A DNA stretch of 64,000 nucleotides from Donghicola sp041224595 (GCF_041224595.1 NZ_JBGFGN010000135.1:53665-117664); one strand, 5' to 3'. Shown: positions 1-8,991, numbered from the stretch's first letter. A program made the numbers and translations. The notes: generated by a model from the letters alone, not told the origin.

Positions 1-102
1 GACGGCGCGAACGTCTTATGTGCGCTGATCTTCACCTAGCTGTGAACTGGTACAGAGACTGAAAACAACATCTGCTGCGTTGAAGTCATGAAAGGAGTTT
101 TC

Positions 103-906
103 ATGACACATATTCACACCGCAGCCGAGGGCCACCAAGACGACCACGATCTGGGGCTTCGCCACGATTTGCCGCGTCTTATTGGTCGGCGTAGCGCACT
201 TGGTTTTCTTCTGGGGGCAGGGGCGTTGGCCGCCAACCCCGCAGCCGCGCTGCAATGCGTGGTCAACAGCACCGAGACCGCAGGGCCCTATCCCGCAGAC
301 GGGACAAACGGGCGCGGCGGCAGCATCAACGTGCTGACCCAAGAGGGCATTATCCGCGAGGATTTGCGTCCCAGTTTCAACGGCATGAGCCCAACGGCAG
401 AGGGTGTCCCCCTAGAGGTCACTCTGACCTTGGTTGACGCAAACGACGGCTGTACACCGCTCGAGGGTCGTGCGCTTTATCTCTGGCACTGTGATGCGAT
501 CGGGAAGTACTCGCTCTATGATTACGACGACCGCAACAATCTGCGCGGCGTGGGCATTTCCGACGCGGACGGGGTTGTCAAGTTCACGACAATCTTCCCC
601 GGTTGTTATAATGGGCGCTGGCCGCACTTTCACTTCGAAGTGTTTGAAAGCGCAGATGAAATCGTTACGGGGCGCGACAGCCTACTCACTTCGCAGATTT
701 CCTTGCCCGGAGAAGATTGTGCTGCGGTCTATAGCGCCGAGAGCGGCATCTACTCCAATGGCACAAGCAATCTTGGGCGTCAGGATTATGACCGCGACAT
801 GATCTTTGCGGATAACACCGAATCCCAGAAAGAGCAGCAGATGATGCAACTGAACGGCTCTCCCCAACAAGGTTACACAGGGTCTTGCATCATCGCGCTG
901 GCGTAA
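103..906 (+). CDS. Exported intradiol ring-cleavage dioxygenase-like protein
   Basis: A 267-residue protein with a twin-arginine type signal near residues 28-45 (RRSALGF followed by a small hydrophobic run), so it is probably exported folded with its iron. The C-terminal part is the intradiol dioxygenase fold. The likely Fe(III) ligands are Tyr136 (in IGKYSLYD), Tyr169 (in PGCYNG) and His175/His177 (in PHFHF). Catechol and protocatechuate dioxygenases of this superfamily split aromatic rings between the hydroxyls, but exported single-gene members like this have no firm substrate. The start is ATG 103 because AAAGGAG lies at 91-97; the in-frame ATG at 88 is upstream of that site. It stands alone, convergent with the sugar-acid operon, and has its own terminator. 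The family call is secure and the substrate unknown. Confidence 0.85.
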   Translation: MTHIHTAAEGHQDDHDLGLRHDLPRLIGRRSALGFLLGAGALAANPAAALQCVVNSTETAGPYPADGTNGRGGSINVLTQEGIIREDLRPSFNGMSPTAEGVPLEVTLTLVDANDGCTPLEGRALYLWHCDAIGKYSLYDYDDRNNLRGVGISDADGVVKFTTIFPGCYNGRWPHFHFEVFESADEIVTGRDSLLTSQISLPGEDCAAVYSAESGIYSNGTSNLGRQDYDRDMIFADNTESQKEQQMMQLNGSPQQGYTGSCIIALA

Positions 907-913
907 CGAGTGC

Positions 914-944
914 GGCCCGCCAATCCTCTGGCGGGCCTTTTTCT
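914..944 (+). terminator. Rho-independent terminator of the dioxygenase gene
   Basis: GGCCCGCC (914-921) pairs perfectly with GGCGGGCC (930-937) around an 8-base loop, followed by TTTTTCTT. The T-run exists only on the plus strand, so it serves the dioxygenase gene and not the convergent operon. Confidence 0.9.
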
Positions 945-1909
945 TAGGCAGCGGGTTTGTCGTCTTCGAGGTAGTAGCGAATGTTATCCTCGAAGCTGTC
1001 ATCCGCAGTCAGGCCCAGTTTCAGTGCCTTGGACGGCTGGATGTCGTAGCGCCAGCCTTTGACGATCGCGAGGATGTCGGGCTGCTCTTCCCAGCGGATC
1101 AGCTTTTCAGGCTCGGGCCCGCAGACGTTGCGCAGGGCCTCGACAATCTCGCCGATGGTCCAAGTCCGGCCAGGCATCATCATGCAGCGGTTCTGGCCCA
1201 AATCTTCTTCGGGAATTTCAGCGCCCTTGATCAGGTTTTCGATGCACTTGCGCGGGCTCAAATAGAAGTGCGCGAAGCTGGGATCGACAGGGCACACCGC
1301 CTCTTCGCCGTTCAATGGCTCGCGAATGATCGACGACATAAAGCTGCTGGCAGCGCGGTTCGGCTTGCCCGGACGGACTGAAATGGTCGGCAGGCGGAAT
1401 CCGCGCCCGTCCACGATGCCTTTGCGGCTGTAGTCATTCAACAGCAGCTCGCCGATGGCCTTTTGCGCGCCATAGCTGGTCTGCGGGTTCAAAAAAGTGT
1501 CGTCGATGATGGGATCAGCGACCTCGCCGCCGTATACGGCGATTGATGAGGTGAAGACCACGACCGGCTTGGTGCCCAACTCTCGGCAACGCTCCAGCAC
1601 GTTCATGGTGCCCATCATGTTGATCTTGTAGCCCAGATCCAGATCTTCTTCGGCTTGGCCGGAAACGATGGCAGCCAGCAGGTAGATCACGTCGGTGTCG
1701 GCATCAATCACGCTGCTGACGCTGGCCGGATCGGCGATGTCACATGTCGCGGTCTCGACCGCAAAGGGCGCTTCTACCTGCGCGGGGTCCACAACGTCTG
1801 CCAGCACGAGGCTATCGATGCTCTGACCGCGCAGTTCACCACGCGATGCCAGCGATTTGGCCAGTTTCTGACCGACGAGGCCACCGCCCCCGATAATAAG
1901 TACTTTCAT
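944..1909 (-). CDS. denD: NAD-dependent epimerase/dehydratase family, D-erythronate dehydrogenase-like
   Basis: A 321-residue extended SDR. It has an N-terminal Rossmann glycine motif (IGGGGLVGQ), the catalytic Tyr-Lys pair in TSYGAQKAIGE preceded by SSIAVYG, and a C-terminal substrate region with RPGKPN and FAHFYLSPR. The overall sequence matches the DenD family, which oxidises D-erythronate to 2-keto-erythronate with NAD. Related enzymes act on other sugar acids or uronates, so the substrate here is inferred. GGGAGGAG lies 7 bases upstream of ATG 1909, which is preferred to a TTG three bases further upstream. It is the last gene of the five-gene minus-strand operon that starts with the idonate-dehydrogenase-like gene. 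Confidence 0.8.
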   Translation of the reverse strand: MKVLIIGGGGLVGQKLAKSLASRGELRGQSIDSLVLADVVDPAQVEAPFAVETATCDIADPASVSSVIDADTDVIYLLAAIVSGQAEEDLDLGYKINMMGTMNVLERCRELGTKPVVVFTSSIAVYGGEVADPIIDDTFLNPQTSYGAQKAIGELLLNDYSRKGIVDGRGFRLPTISVRPGKPNRAASSFMSSIIREPLNGEEAVCPVDPSFAHFYLSPRKCIENLIKGAEIPEEDLGQNRCMMMPGRTWTIGEIVEALRNVCGPEPEKLIRWEEQPDILAIVKGWRYDIQPSKALKLGLTADDSFEDNIRYYLEDDKPAA

Positions 1910-1930
1910 CAAAATCTCCTCCCAGAGTAA

Positions 1931-3082
1931 TTACAACAGCCCGCGACCCGCCAGATTGCGCATCAGCGCGGCGGTGCCAAAGGTCCATTCGGGGCATTCG
2001 GTGGACAGGCGTACTGTGTTTCGCAGCTCTCCCAGATGGGGTTCCGAGATGCTGACCACGTCGCCAACCTTGTGGGTAAAGCCCTGACCGGGGTTGTCGC
2101 GGTCCTGAATGGGGGCAAATAGGGTGCCCAAGAACAGGAAGAACCCATCGGGATACTGGTGATGCCGCCCGCAAGTTTGCGCCGCCAGATCGGCGGGGTG
2201 GCGGCTGATTTTGGTCATGGACGAGTGGCCGTTCAGAATGAACCCATCCTCGCCCGTGACCCTGAGCGTCAACTCGGCAGTTTCGACCTGCGCCATACCG
2301 TAGCTGTCATCGAACAGACGGACAAATGGGCCGATTGCGCAGCTGGCATTGTTGTCTTTGGCTTTTCCCAGCAGCAGGGCGCTGCGCCCTTCGACGTCGC
2401 GTAGATTGACGTCATTGCCTAGGGTCGCGCCTTTGATCTCGCCGCGGCTGTTTACGGCGATGACGATCTCTGGCTCGGGGTTGTTCCAATTGCTGACGGG
2501 GTGCAGTCCGACGGAGGCTCCGAACCCCACAGAGCTCATGGGTTGCGCCTTGGAAAAAACCTCGGCGTCGGGGCCAATGCCGACTTCCAGATACTGGGAC
2601 CAGAGTCCTTCGGCGATCAGGACCTTCTTGACCTCCATCGCCTGATTACTTCCGGGAGTGATGCCGGACAGGCTGTCGCCGATCTTGTCCTTGACCTTGG
2701 CGCGGATTTCTTCGGCGCGGTCGGCGTCACCGGCGGCTTGTTCCTCGATCACGCGCTCGACCATGGACTCGGCAAAGGTCACGCCGCAAGCTTTGACCGC
2801 CTGCAGATCGCATGGGGCAAGGAAGTGCATCACGTCATCGCCAACCGCTTCGCCGCTCAGGTGCGCCAGATCGGTCAGGGACCCAAGGCTTTCGCCCGTG
2901 GCCTCGCGAGCATAGGCAGCGGGGTCGTCCAGTTCCAAGAGGTCGCGCATGGTCGGCACGGATTTAGAGGTGATGTCGATCACTTCGTCCCCGCGCAAAG
3001 TGATAAGACACGGGCCAATCTCGGGGCGCCAGACGCGGCCCACAAGTGTGGCGGTCGGATCGGTATTCTCGAACGGCAGCAT
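1931..3082 (-). CDS. FAH-family protein, 2-keto-3-deoxy-D-xylonate dehydratase (XylX)-like
   Basis: A 383-residue member of the fumarylacetoacetate hydrolase superfamily. It is longer than the roughly 280-residue hydrolases because it carries an extra N-terminal domain. The conserved core includes QYLEVGIGPDAEVF, NNPEPEIVIAVNSRGEIKG (metal-binding acidic residues), GNDVNLRDVEGRSALLLGKAKDNN and a C-terminal FLFLGTLFAP block. This architecture and these motifs fit Caulobacter XylX, which dehydrates 2-keto-3-deoxy-pentonate to alpha-ketoglutarate semialdehyde. That function is inferred from recall, not an alignment. ATG 3082 is chosen because AAAGGAG precedes it by 5 bases; an earlier ATG (3103) would overlap the upstream gene. 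Neighbours are a FAD oxidase upstream and DenD downstream. Confidence 0.75.
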   Translation of the reverse strand: MLPFENTDPTATLVGRVWRPEIGPCLITLRGDEVIDITSKSVPTMRDLLELDDPAAYAREATGESLGSLTDLAHLSGEAVGDDVMHFLAPCDLQAVKACGVTFAESMVERVIEEQAAGDADRAEEIRAKVKDKIGDSLSGITPGSNQAMEVKKVLIAEGLWSQYLEVGIGPDAEVFSKAQPMSSVGFGASVGLHPVSNWNNPEPEIVIAVNSRGEIKGATLGNDVNLRDVEGRSALLLGKAKDNNASCAIGPFVRLFDDSYGMAQVETAELTLRVTGEDGFILNGHSSMTKISRHPADLAAQTCGRHHQYPDGFFLFLGTLFAPIQDRDNPGQGFTHKVGDVVSISEPHLGELRNTVRLSTECPEWTFGTAALMRNLAGRGLL

Positions 3083-3092
3083 GGGGGCTCCT

Positions 3093-4466
3093 TTATTCAA
3101 CATGGGGCAGCATTTTGCCCGGATTGAGGATGTTTTTCGGATCGAGCGCCGCCTTGATCGACCGCATCAGCGCAACGCCTGCGCCGTGCTCGGCATTCAT
3201 GTATTTCATTTTGCCCAGACCAATGCCGTGCTCACCGCTGACGGTGCCTCCCAGACGCATGGCTGTCTTGGCCAATGCATCGGTGAACTCTTCGGCAGCC
3301 TTCATCTGGTCGTGGTCGGTGGGGTCGATCGCGAGGCCGGAATGGAAATTTCCGTCCCCTACATGCCCCACGATGGTCGAGGTCAGCCCCAGTCGTTTCG
3401 CATCATTCTGGGCCTGCACGACCGCTTCGGCTAGTTTGCTGATCGGGACGCAGACGTCAGTGGGCATCAGGTGGCCGGTTTTGCCCAAAGAGGCCGAGGC
3501 GTAGTGCGACTTGTGACGCATGGCCCAAAGGGCATTTCGGTCCTCGGTTTTGGTCGCGGTCTGATAGGCCTCGACCCCAAAATCCTCGGCGATGGCACCG
3601 AACATCTCGGCTTGCTCGGCCACGCCAGTTTCGGACCCGTGGAATTCAAGGAACAGATGCGGGACTTCGGGCAGGCCCGCGTCCGCATAGTTATTGAACC
3701 CGCGCACCATCATTTCGTCCACCAGCTCGATCCGCGCCATGGGAATGCCGGTCTGGATGGTTAGGATTACGCAGTTGACCGCATCCTCGATGGTGGGAAA
3801 GCGACAGGTGGCGGCGCTGATTGCCTCGGGAATGCCCTGAAGTTTGACGGTTAGTTCGGTGATGATCCCCAGCGTCCCTTCGGAGCCAACCAGCAGGTGG
3901 GTCAGGTCATAACCGGTGCTGGACTTGCGCGCCTGAGTGCCGGTGCGGACGATGGTGCCGTCGGCCATCACAGCCTCGAGCGCCAGAATGTTTTCGCGCA
4001 TGGTGCCGTAGCGAACGGCAGTGGTGCCGCTGGCGCGGGTGGCCGTCATGCCGCCGATGCTGGCATTCGCGCCGGGGTCCACGGGAAAAAACAGTCCGGT
4101 GGCGCGCAGCTCCTCGTTCAGGGCGAAGCGTGTGATGCCAGGTTGGACGACGCAATTCAGATCCTCGGCATTCACTTCCAGAACGCGGTTCATCCGGTTC
4201 ATATCAAGGCTGATGCCGCCGCGGGTCGCCAGATGCTGGCCTTCCAAAGAACTCGCCGCACCATAGGCCACCACGGGGCAGTCGTGGGCGTGACAGATTT
4301 TCAGGATGTCCGAGACCTCTTGCGTGGTCTCGGGATAGGCAACGGCGTCGGGCGGGGTCAGGGGGTACCACGTCTCGTTCTGGCCGTGCAGATCGCGGTC
4401 GGCTTGGGTCGTGACCAGACGGTCCCCAAGTAGCGTTTGTAGTTCGGTAATCGCAGCAGAGTGCAT
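3093..4466 (-). CDS. FAD-linked oxidase, GlcD/D-lactate dehydrogenase type
   Basis: A 457-residue protein with an N-terminal FAD-binding-4 (PCMH) domain (VVAYGAASSLEGQ, around residues 70-85) and a C-terminal FAD-oxidase domain ending in GEHGIGLGKMKYM and LNPGKMLP. This is the signature of glycolate oxidase GlcD and cytochrome-linked D-lactate dehydrogenase. Such enzymes oxidise a 2-hydroxyacid to a 2-oxoacid and pass electrons to the respiratory chain. The start ATG 4466 shares its A with the stop of the upstream gene (TGATG), which implies translational coupling. In this operon it could oxidise the lactate or glycolate released when 2,4-diketo-3-deoxy acids are cleaved. No GlcE/GlcF partners are present. 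Confidence 0.85.
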   Translation of the reverse strand: MHSAAITELQTLLGDRLVTTQADRDLHGQNETWYPLTPPDAVAYPETTQEVSDILKICHAHDCPVVAYGAASSLEGQHLATRGGISLDMNRMNRVLEVNAEDLNCVVQPGITRFALNEELRATGLFFPVDPGANASIGGMTATRASGTTAVRYGTMRENILALEAVMADGTIVRTGTQARKSSTGYDLTHLLVGSEGTLGIITELTVKLQGIPEAISAATCRFPTIEDAVNCVILTIQTGIPMARIELVDEMMVRGFNNYADAGLPEVPHLFLEFHGSETGVAEQAEMFGAIAEDFGVEAYQTATKTEDRNALWAMRHKSHYASASLGKTGHLMPTDVCVPISKLAEAVVQAQNDAKRLGLTSTIVGHVGDGNFHSGLAIDPTDHDQMKAAEEFTDALAKTAMRLGGTVSGEHGIGLGKMKYMNAEHGAGVALMRSIKAALDPKNILNPGKMLPHVE

Positions 4467-5380
4467 CACTTGCCCCACTTCAGGACCAGCGGATCAAGCG
4501 GCGTCAGCAGTTCCATCAGCATCGCGCGGGTGGCGGGATGCAGAGGCGCAATGGGGTGGCGGCAGAACTCTGACTTGATCACGCCGCCCTCGACCATCGC
4601 GGCCTTGGCCGAGCGGAAGCCGCACTGGCGGTTCTCGTGGTTCACGGCGGGCAGGACACGCGCATAGCCATCGATCGCCGCCTGACGGTTGCCAGCAAGG
4701 AAGTCGCGAACAATCGGGCCAATCAGATCCGGGATCATCGCGCTGGTCATGGTGCCGGTGCAACCTGCATCCAGATCGGCCAACAAAGTGATCGCTTCTT
4801 CGCCGTCGAAGGGGCCTTCGATGGCATCGCCGCCTTGCTCGATCAGGGCGCGCAGTTTCATCGCGGCCTGCGGGCATTCGATCTTGAACAGCTTCAGCAT
4901 CTCGATCTCTTGGGCCATTTTGACCAAAAGCGGGACGGGCAGATCGACGCCGGACAGGGGCGCGTCTTGGAGCATGATCGGAATCCCAACCTCGCCCACG
5001 GCGCGAAACTGTTCGAAGGTCTGTTCGGCGGTGCCCTTGAGCAGGGCGCCATGGTAGGGGGGCATCATCATCACGATGGACGCGCCAAGGTCTTTGGCGA
5101 ACTGCGCACGCTCGACCACAATCGGGGTCGCATAGTGGCTGATGGTCACGATCACCGGCACGCGGCCCGCGACGTGCTCTAGGCAGAGGCGGGTCAGGGT
5201 TTCACGCTCGGCGTCGGAAATCAGGAACTGCTCCGAGAAGTTGGCAAGGATGCAGATGCCGTCCACGCCTTGATCAATCATGCAGTCCAGAACGCGCTTC
5301 ATGCCCTCCAGATCGAGGGTGCCATCGGGGTTAAAGGGCGTGGGAGCAACGGGCCAAATGCCGGTGTAAGGTTTGGTCAT
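4466..5380 (-). CDS. DapA-family L-2-keto-3-deoxyarabonate dehydratase-like
   Basis: A 304-residue class I aldolase/dehydratase of the dihydrodipicolinate synthase family. The Schiff-base lysine is in LFKIECP, about residue 170. Blocks such as CILANFSEQF, PPYHGALL, GGDAIEGPFDGEEAITLLAD, NHENRQCG and LDPLVLKWGK correspond to the Azospirillum L-KDA dehydratase (AraD of the non-phosphorylative arabinose route) as I remember it. That enzyme converts L-2-keto-3-deoxyarabonate to alpha-ketoglutarate semialdehyde. A clear AGGAGGA site precedes ATG 5380. It is coupled to the FAD oxidase (1-base overlap). No semialdehyde dehydrogenase is visible in the window, so the pathway end must lie elsewhere or the substrate differs. 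Confidence 0.8.
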   Translation of the reverse strand: MTKPYTGIWPVAPTPFNPDGTLDLEGMKRVLDCMIDQGVDGICILANFSEQFLISDAERETLTRLCLEHVAGRVPVIVTISHYATPIVVERAQFAKDLGASIVMMMPPYHGALLKGTAEQTFEQFRAVGEVGIPIMLQDAPLSGVDLPVPLLVKMAQEIEMLKLFKIECPQAAMKLRALIEQGGDAIEGPFDGEEAITLLADLDAGCTGTMTSAMIPDLIGPIVRDFLAGNRQAAIDGYARVLPAVNHENRQCGFRSAKAAMVEGGVIKSEFCRHPIAPLHPATRAMLMELLTPLDPLVLKWGK

Positions 5381-5389
5381 AAATCCTCC

Positions 5390-6424
5390 TTAGGTGCCAA
5401 AGGACAACTGCACTTTGATCGCTTGGGTGCGGTCATTGGCGGTCTCGAAGGCGGTCTGGAATTCAGTCAATGGAAAGGTGTGGGTCAGCAGGGGTTTCAC
5501 GTCGATGAGCCCTGCGGACATGAGCTGGACAGCCACAGCGAACTCTTCGTGGAAGCGGAAGGACCCGCGCAATTCCAACTCTTTGGCGGTGATCTGCATC
5601 ATGGGCAGGGGCATGTCGCCGGACAGTCCCAGCTGTACGATCACGCCGTGGGGGCGCAGGGCGGGGATCGCGCCGGCCAAAGCAGGGGCCGCGCCCGAGC
5701 ATTCGAACAACACGTCCAAGGTGCCCTTGCCTGCGGCGTAATCGGCCAGAGCGTCGGGGTTGGTCATGGTGTTCAGGGTGACATCCGCGCCGACCTTGGC
5801 CGCCATCGCCAGAGATGTGTCCGTGATGTCCACCGCGATGATTTGCGCGGCCCCAGCACGGCGGGCGGCTAGGATCACGAGCAGGCCAATCGGGCCGCAT
5901 CCGGTCACCAGAACCTTTGCCCCCATCAGGTTGCCTGCGCGGCGGACAGCGTGCAAAGCGACCGAAAGGGGCTCGGCCATCGCAGCCTCGGCCGGTGTTA
6001 GATCGTTGGCCACATGACACTGGCTGGCCATGACCGTAATCTCTTCGCGAAAGGCGCCCTGGATGTGTGGATAGGGCATGGCCGAGCCGTAGAACCGCAT
6101 GTTCAGGCACTCGTTCGGCAGACCGCGGTGGCATTCCACACAGCCGCCGCACGGGCGGGACGGGGACACCGCCACCAGATCGCCAACCGTCAGGTCTGTG
6201 ACGTCAGCGCCTACTTCGGCCACCCGTCCGGCAACCTCGTGGCCCAGAACCATCGGTTCCTTCAGGCGCACGGAGCCAAAGCCGCCGTGGTTGAAATAAT
6301 GCAAGTCCGAGCCGCAAATCCCGCCACGCTCCATCCGGATGCGGACATCCGTGGGGCCAAGTGGATCTGCAACACAATCGGACAGGCGCAGGTCCTCTGC
6401 GCCATGGGCAAATAACGCTTTCAC
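5390..6424 (-). CDS. idnD: Zinc alcohol dehydrogenase, L-idonate 5-dehydrogenase-like
   Basis: A 344-residue medium-chain dehydrogenase. Catalytic zinc ligands appear in GGICGSDLHYF and in LGHEVAG. A structural zinc site is formed by CGGCVECHRGLPNEC. The Rossmann motif is VTGCGPIGLL. IdnD oxidises L-idonate to 5-ketogluconate, and the divergent neighbour is a gluconate-5-dehydrogenase-like SDR, the usual partner, which strengthens the call. I place the start at GTG 6424, giving KALFAHGAEDL, because GGGGAGGAG lies 7 bases upstream; this matches the normal family length. It is the first gene of a five-gene operon and faces operator 6471-6480. Confidence 0.85.
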   Translation of the reverse strand: MKALFAHGAEDLRLSDCVADPLGPTDVRIRMERGGICGSDLHYFNHGGFGSVRLKEPMVLGHEVAGRVAEVGADVTDLTVGDLVAVSPSRPCGGCVECHRGLPNECLNMRFYGSAMPYPHIQGAFREEITVMASQCHVANDLTPAEAAMAEPLSVALHAVRRAGNLMGAKVLVTGCGPIGLLVILAARRAGAAQIIAVDITDTSLAMAAKVGADVTLNTMTNPDALADYAAGKGTLDVLFECSGAAPALAGAIPALRPHGVIVQLGLSGDMPLPMMQITAKELELRGSFRFHEEFAVAVQLMSAGLIDVKPLLTHTFPLTEFQTAFETANDRTQAIKVQLSFGT

Positions 6425-6470
6425 GGTTGGTCTCCTCCCCGAACCGTCGGCGGTTGCATCACCGCCAAAA

Positions 6471-6480
6471 TGGTATACCA
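6471..6480. promoter_or_regulatory. TGGTATACCA operator, idnD / gluconate-dehydrogenase divergent promoter
   Basis: A perfect 10-base palindrome, TGGTATACCA, in the 119-base gap between the divergent idnD-like and SDR genes. It is one of five identical copies in the island and the core of UxuR/ExuR-type GntR operators. The likely binder is the GntR/FCD protein at 21554-22222. Confidence 0.8.
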
Positions 6481-6543
6481 TTTCAAAAAATGCGGGATCG
6501 GGCGGAAAGTCAACCACCCATTTTCCGCAGTAAGGGAGGATTT

Positions 6544-7302
6544 ATGGAACTGTTCAATCTGAGCGGAAAGACGGCGCTGATCACCGGCTCGTCTATGGGG
6601 ATCGGCTATGCCTTGGCGCTGGGTCTGGCGCAGGCTGGGGCACGGATTGTGCTGAATGCGCGCAACCCCGAGCGTTTGGAAGAGGCCGCCAAAGCCTTGC
6701 GTGCCACGGGGGCGCAGGTGGACACGCTGGTGTTCGATGTGACCGATGCCAAAGCGGTCGCTGATGCCGTGGATGCCTATGAAATGGGGCGCGGAATCGA
6801 CATTCTGGTGAACAACGCAGGGATGCAGCACCGCACGCCGCTAGAGGATTTTCCGGTCGATGCCTTTGACCGCCTGATGCGCACCAATGTGAATTCGGCG
6901 TTCTACGTGGGGCAGGCCGTCGCCCGCCACATGATCAAGCGGGGTGCGGGCAAGATCGTGAACATCGCCTCGGTGCAGTCGATGCTCGCCCGTCCGGGAA
7001 TCGCGCCCTACACGGCGTCCAAAGGTGCAATCACGAACTTGACCAAAGGCATGGCGACGGACTGGGCCAAACATGGTCTAAACTGCAATGCGATCGCGCC
7101 GGGCTATTTTGATACGCCCTTGAACGCCGCCTTGGTGGCGGACCCTGAATTTAGTGCTTGGCTTGAAAAACGCACCCCAGCGGGCCGCTGGGGCAAGGTC
7201 GAGGAGTTGGTTGGCGCCTGCATCTTCCTGTCCTCGGACGGGGCATCCTTTGTGAACGGGCACACGTTGTTCGTGGACGGCGGAATCACTGCCAGCCTGT
7301 AA
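6544..7302 (+). CDS. idnO: SDR oxidoreductase, gluconate 5-dehydrogenase-like
   Basis: A 252-residue classical short-chain dehydrogenase. It has the cofactor motif TGSSMGIGYAL, the NNAG motif, Ser in IASVQS and the catalytic Tyr-Lys in PYTASKGAI, ending with HTLFVDGGITASL. The sequence fits gluconate 5-dehydrogenase (IdnO), which reduces 5-ketogluconate to gluconate and is usually paired with IdnD, encoded here in the opposite direction. GGGAGGATTT precedes ATG 6544. The next gene follows after 27 bases in the same direction. Substrate is inferred from family and pairing. Confidence 0.82.
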   Translation: MELFNLSGKTALITGSSMGIGYALALGLAQAGARIVLNARNPERLEEAAKALRATGAQVDTLVFDVTDAKAVADAVDAYEMGRGIDILVNNAGMQHRTPLEDFPVDAFDRLMRTNVNSAFYVGQAVARHMIKRGAGKIVNIASVQSMLARPGIAPYTASKGAITNLTKGMATDWAKHGLNCNAIAPGYFDTPLNAALVADPEFSAWLEKRTPAGRWGKVEELVGACIFLSSDGASFVNGHTLFVDGGITASL

Positions 7303-7329
7303 AACTGTCTTTACTGGGGAGGAAAAGAC

Positions 7330-8253
7330 ATGAGTGACAAACCGGTTATCGGGTTCATCGGCGTGGGCTATATGGGCCACGGCATGGCCAAGAATATCCT
7401 GCAAAAGGGCCACACGCTCTTCATCAAGGGCAACCGCAACCGCGACCCCGTAGAGAGCCTGAAGGGCATGGGAGCGACCGAGGTCAGCAGCGCCCGCGAG
7501 ATGGCTGAAAAATGCGATATCATCCACATCTGCCTGTCGAACTCCACGCAGGTCGAGGCGATCTTCCGTGACGAGGATGGCATCTTGGCTGGCGTACGCG
7601 AAGGGTTGATCGTGATCGAAACCTCAACCGCTGATCCGACCTCGACCATGGCGCTGGCGGCGGAGCTGGCAGAGAAGGGCGGAACGCTGGTCGATGCCCC
7701 CTTGGGGCGGACACCGAAAGAGGCCGAAGAAGGTAATCTGGACGCCATGGTCGGCGCAGATGACGCAACCTATGCCAAGGTCGAGCCGGTGATCCAGTGT
7801 TGGGCAGGAAACATCACGCGCACGGGCGGGACGGGCACGGGCCACAAGATGAAGCTGCTGATGAACTTCATCGCGATGGGCTACGCGGCGCTCTACTCCG
7901 AGGCGACCGTGCTAGGCGCCAAGGTCGGCATCGCGCCGCAAACCGTGCGGCAGGTCATCGGGTCCAGCCGGATGGGCAACGGGTTCTTCGACACCTTTAT
8001 GAAGTACACTGTGGACCGTGATCGGAACGCGCACCTGTTTACCATTACCAACGCGTCCAAGGACGTGCGCTATGCCAACAACATGGCCTCTGACGCTGGG
8101 ATCATGGGGATCATGGCAGCGGCGGTAAAGCAGTACTACACCCATGCCGAAGCGATTGATCGGGGCGGGGACTACGTGCCCATGCTCGGCGATATTGTGG
8201 CGGAACTGAATGGCATGAACATGGCCGAAGAAGTGAAAAAGGGAGAGGGCTAA
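7330..8253 (+). CDS. NAD(P)-dependent beta-hydroxyacid dehydrogenase (3-hydroxyisobutyrate / tartronate semialdehyde type)
   Basis: A 307-residue protein of the 6-phosphogluconate-dehydrogenase-like superfamily. It has an N-terminal dinucleotide motif (GFIGVGYMGHGMAKN), the substrate-binding segment DAPLGRTPKEAEEG and the catalytic lysine in GHKMKLLMNF, about residue 176. Family members oxidise or reduce beta-hydroxyacids such as 3-hydroxyisobutyrate or tartronate semialdehyde. GGGGAGGAAAA lies upstream of the ATG. It is second in the plus-strand pair driven from the 6471 operator region. The last codons overlap a terminator hairpin of the convergent operon. Confidence 0.85.
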   Translation: MSDKPVIGFIGVGYMGHGMAKNILQKGHTLFIKGNRNRDPVESLKGMGATEVSSAREMAEKCDIIHICLSNSTQVEAIFRDEDGILAGVREGLIVIETSTADPTSTMALAAELAEKGGTLVDAPLGRTPKEAEEGNLDAMVGADDATYAKVEPVIQCWAGNITRTGGTGTGHKMKLLMNFIAMGYAALYSEATVLGAKVGIAPQTVRQVIGSSRMGNGFFDTFMKYTVDRDRNAHLFTITNASKDVRYANNMASDAGIMGIMAAAVKQYYTHAEAIDRGGDYVPMLGDIVAELNGMNMAEEVKKGEG

Positions 8254-8263
8254 GCCCCCTCCC
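8236..8263 (-). terminator. Terminator of the exported protein-azlCD-rraA operon
   Basis: Read on the minus strand, a stem GGAGGGGGC / GCCCTCTCC (one mismatch) with a 3-base loop is followed by TTTTT. It is located just after rraA and lies inside the 3' end of the convergent plus-strand dehydrogenase gene. Confidence 0.7.
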
Positions 8264-8280
8264 ATCGCCGGAGGCAGGTC

Positions 8281-8976
8281 TTAGTCGATCCAGACGGCCT
8301 TGCCTTCGGCCACCATCGCGTCGAGATCGAAGAAGGACTTGGCGCCGCCTTTGACCTTGGCTTCGAAGGCATCTTCGGCGGCTTTGACGTCTTCGAGCGC
8401 TTTGATAGTCGCGTCGATTTTGGCGTATGGGATCACGACGACACCGCTGCGGTCGGCCACGATGATGTCGCCGCTGCTCACATACTGCCCACCAACGATC
8501 GCACCATCGCCCACTGTGGCGGGCCCTTTGGAATAGGGGGAGTTCGGGTTCAGACCGGTGCACCATGCGGGCAGGCCGACCTCTTCGATGCCTTCGACAT
8601 CGCGCATGGGCCCGTCTGTGACGAAACCAGCCAGATCGTTATTCTTCATCATCCCAAGGATCAGGTCCCCGCAGGCCGAGGTGCCTTGATGCCCGTGGAC
8701 CGCAGACAGCAGAATGTCGCCTGCCTGTACGATGGACAGCGCGGCCATGGTGGCTAGAATTTCCGCGGGACCGTTTTCGGCAACGACCGCGGTCCCGACC
8801 ACTGGGCCGCTGGTGGTTGCCGCGCCGATGGGGGCAATCGCGGTGTCCAAGGATCCTGCGCCGTTCATCGCATCACAGACGAACCCCGTGGGCACGCCGC
8901 GAAAGGCGTCGATCTGAGCGGTAGTCGGGCGCGGAAAATTGCGGCGGATGCGCAGGATGGGCGGTTCTTCGAGCAT
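8281..8976 (-). CDS. RraA-family protein (HMG/CHA aldolase or oxaloacetate decarboxylase-like)
   Basis: A 231-residue RraA-fold protein. The core holds GHQGTSACGDLILGMMK, then GFVTDGPMRDVEGIEEVGLPAWC (the Arg-Asp pair that binds Mg2+ and substrate in 4-carboxy-4-hydroxy-2-oxoadipate aldolases), and DIIVADRSGVVVIP. Enzymatic members cleave pyruvate-containing hydroxyacids or decarboxylate oxaloacetate; other members regulate RNase E. The operon with sugar-acid genes favours an enzymatic role. It is the last gene of a four-gene operon that starts at the TGGTATACCA pair. Precise substrate unknown. Confidence 0.82.
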   Translation of the reverse strand: MLEEPPILRIRRNFPRPTTAQIDAFRGVPTGFVCDAMNGAGSLDTAIAPIGAATTSGPVVGTAVVAENGPAEILATMAALSIVQAGDILLSAVHGHQGTSACGDLILGMMKNNDLAGFVTDGPMRDVEGIEEVGLPAWCTGLNPNSPYSKGPATVGDGAIVGGQYVSSGDIIVADRSGVVVIPYAKIDATIKALEDVKAAEDAFEAKVKGGAKSFFDLDAMVAEGKAVWID

Positions 8977-8991
8977 GGTTCGGCCTTTCGG

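Noticed and set aside
88..102. ATG at 88 as start of the dioxygenase
   Set aside because: It lies before the AAAGGAG ribosome site, which is well placed for ATG 103.
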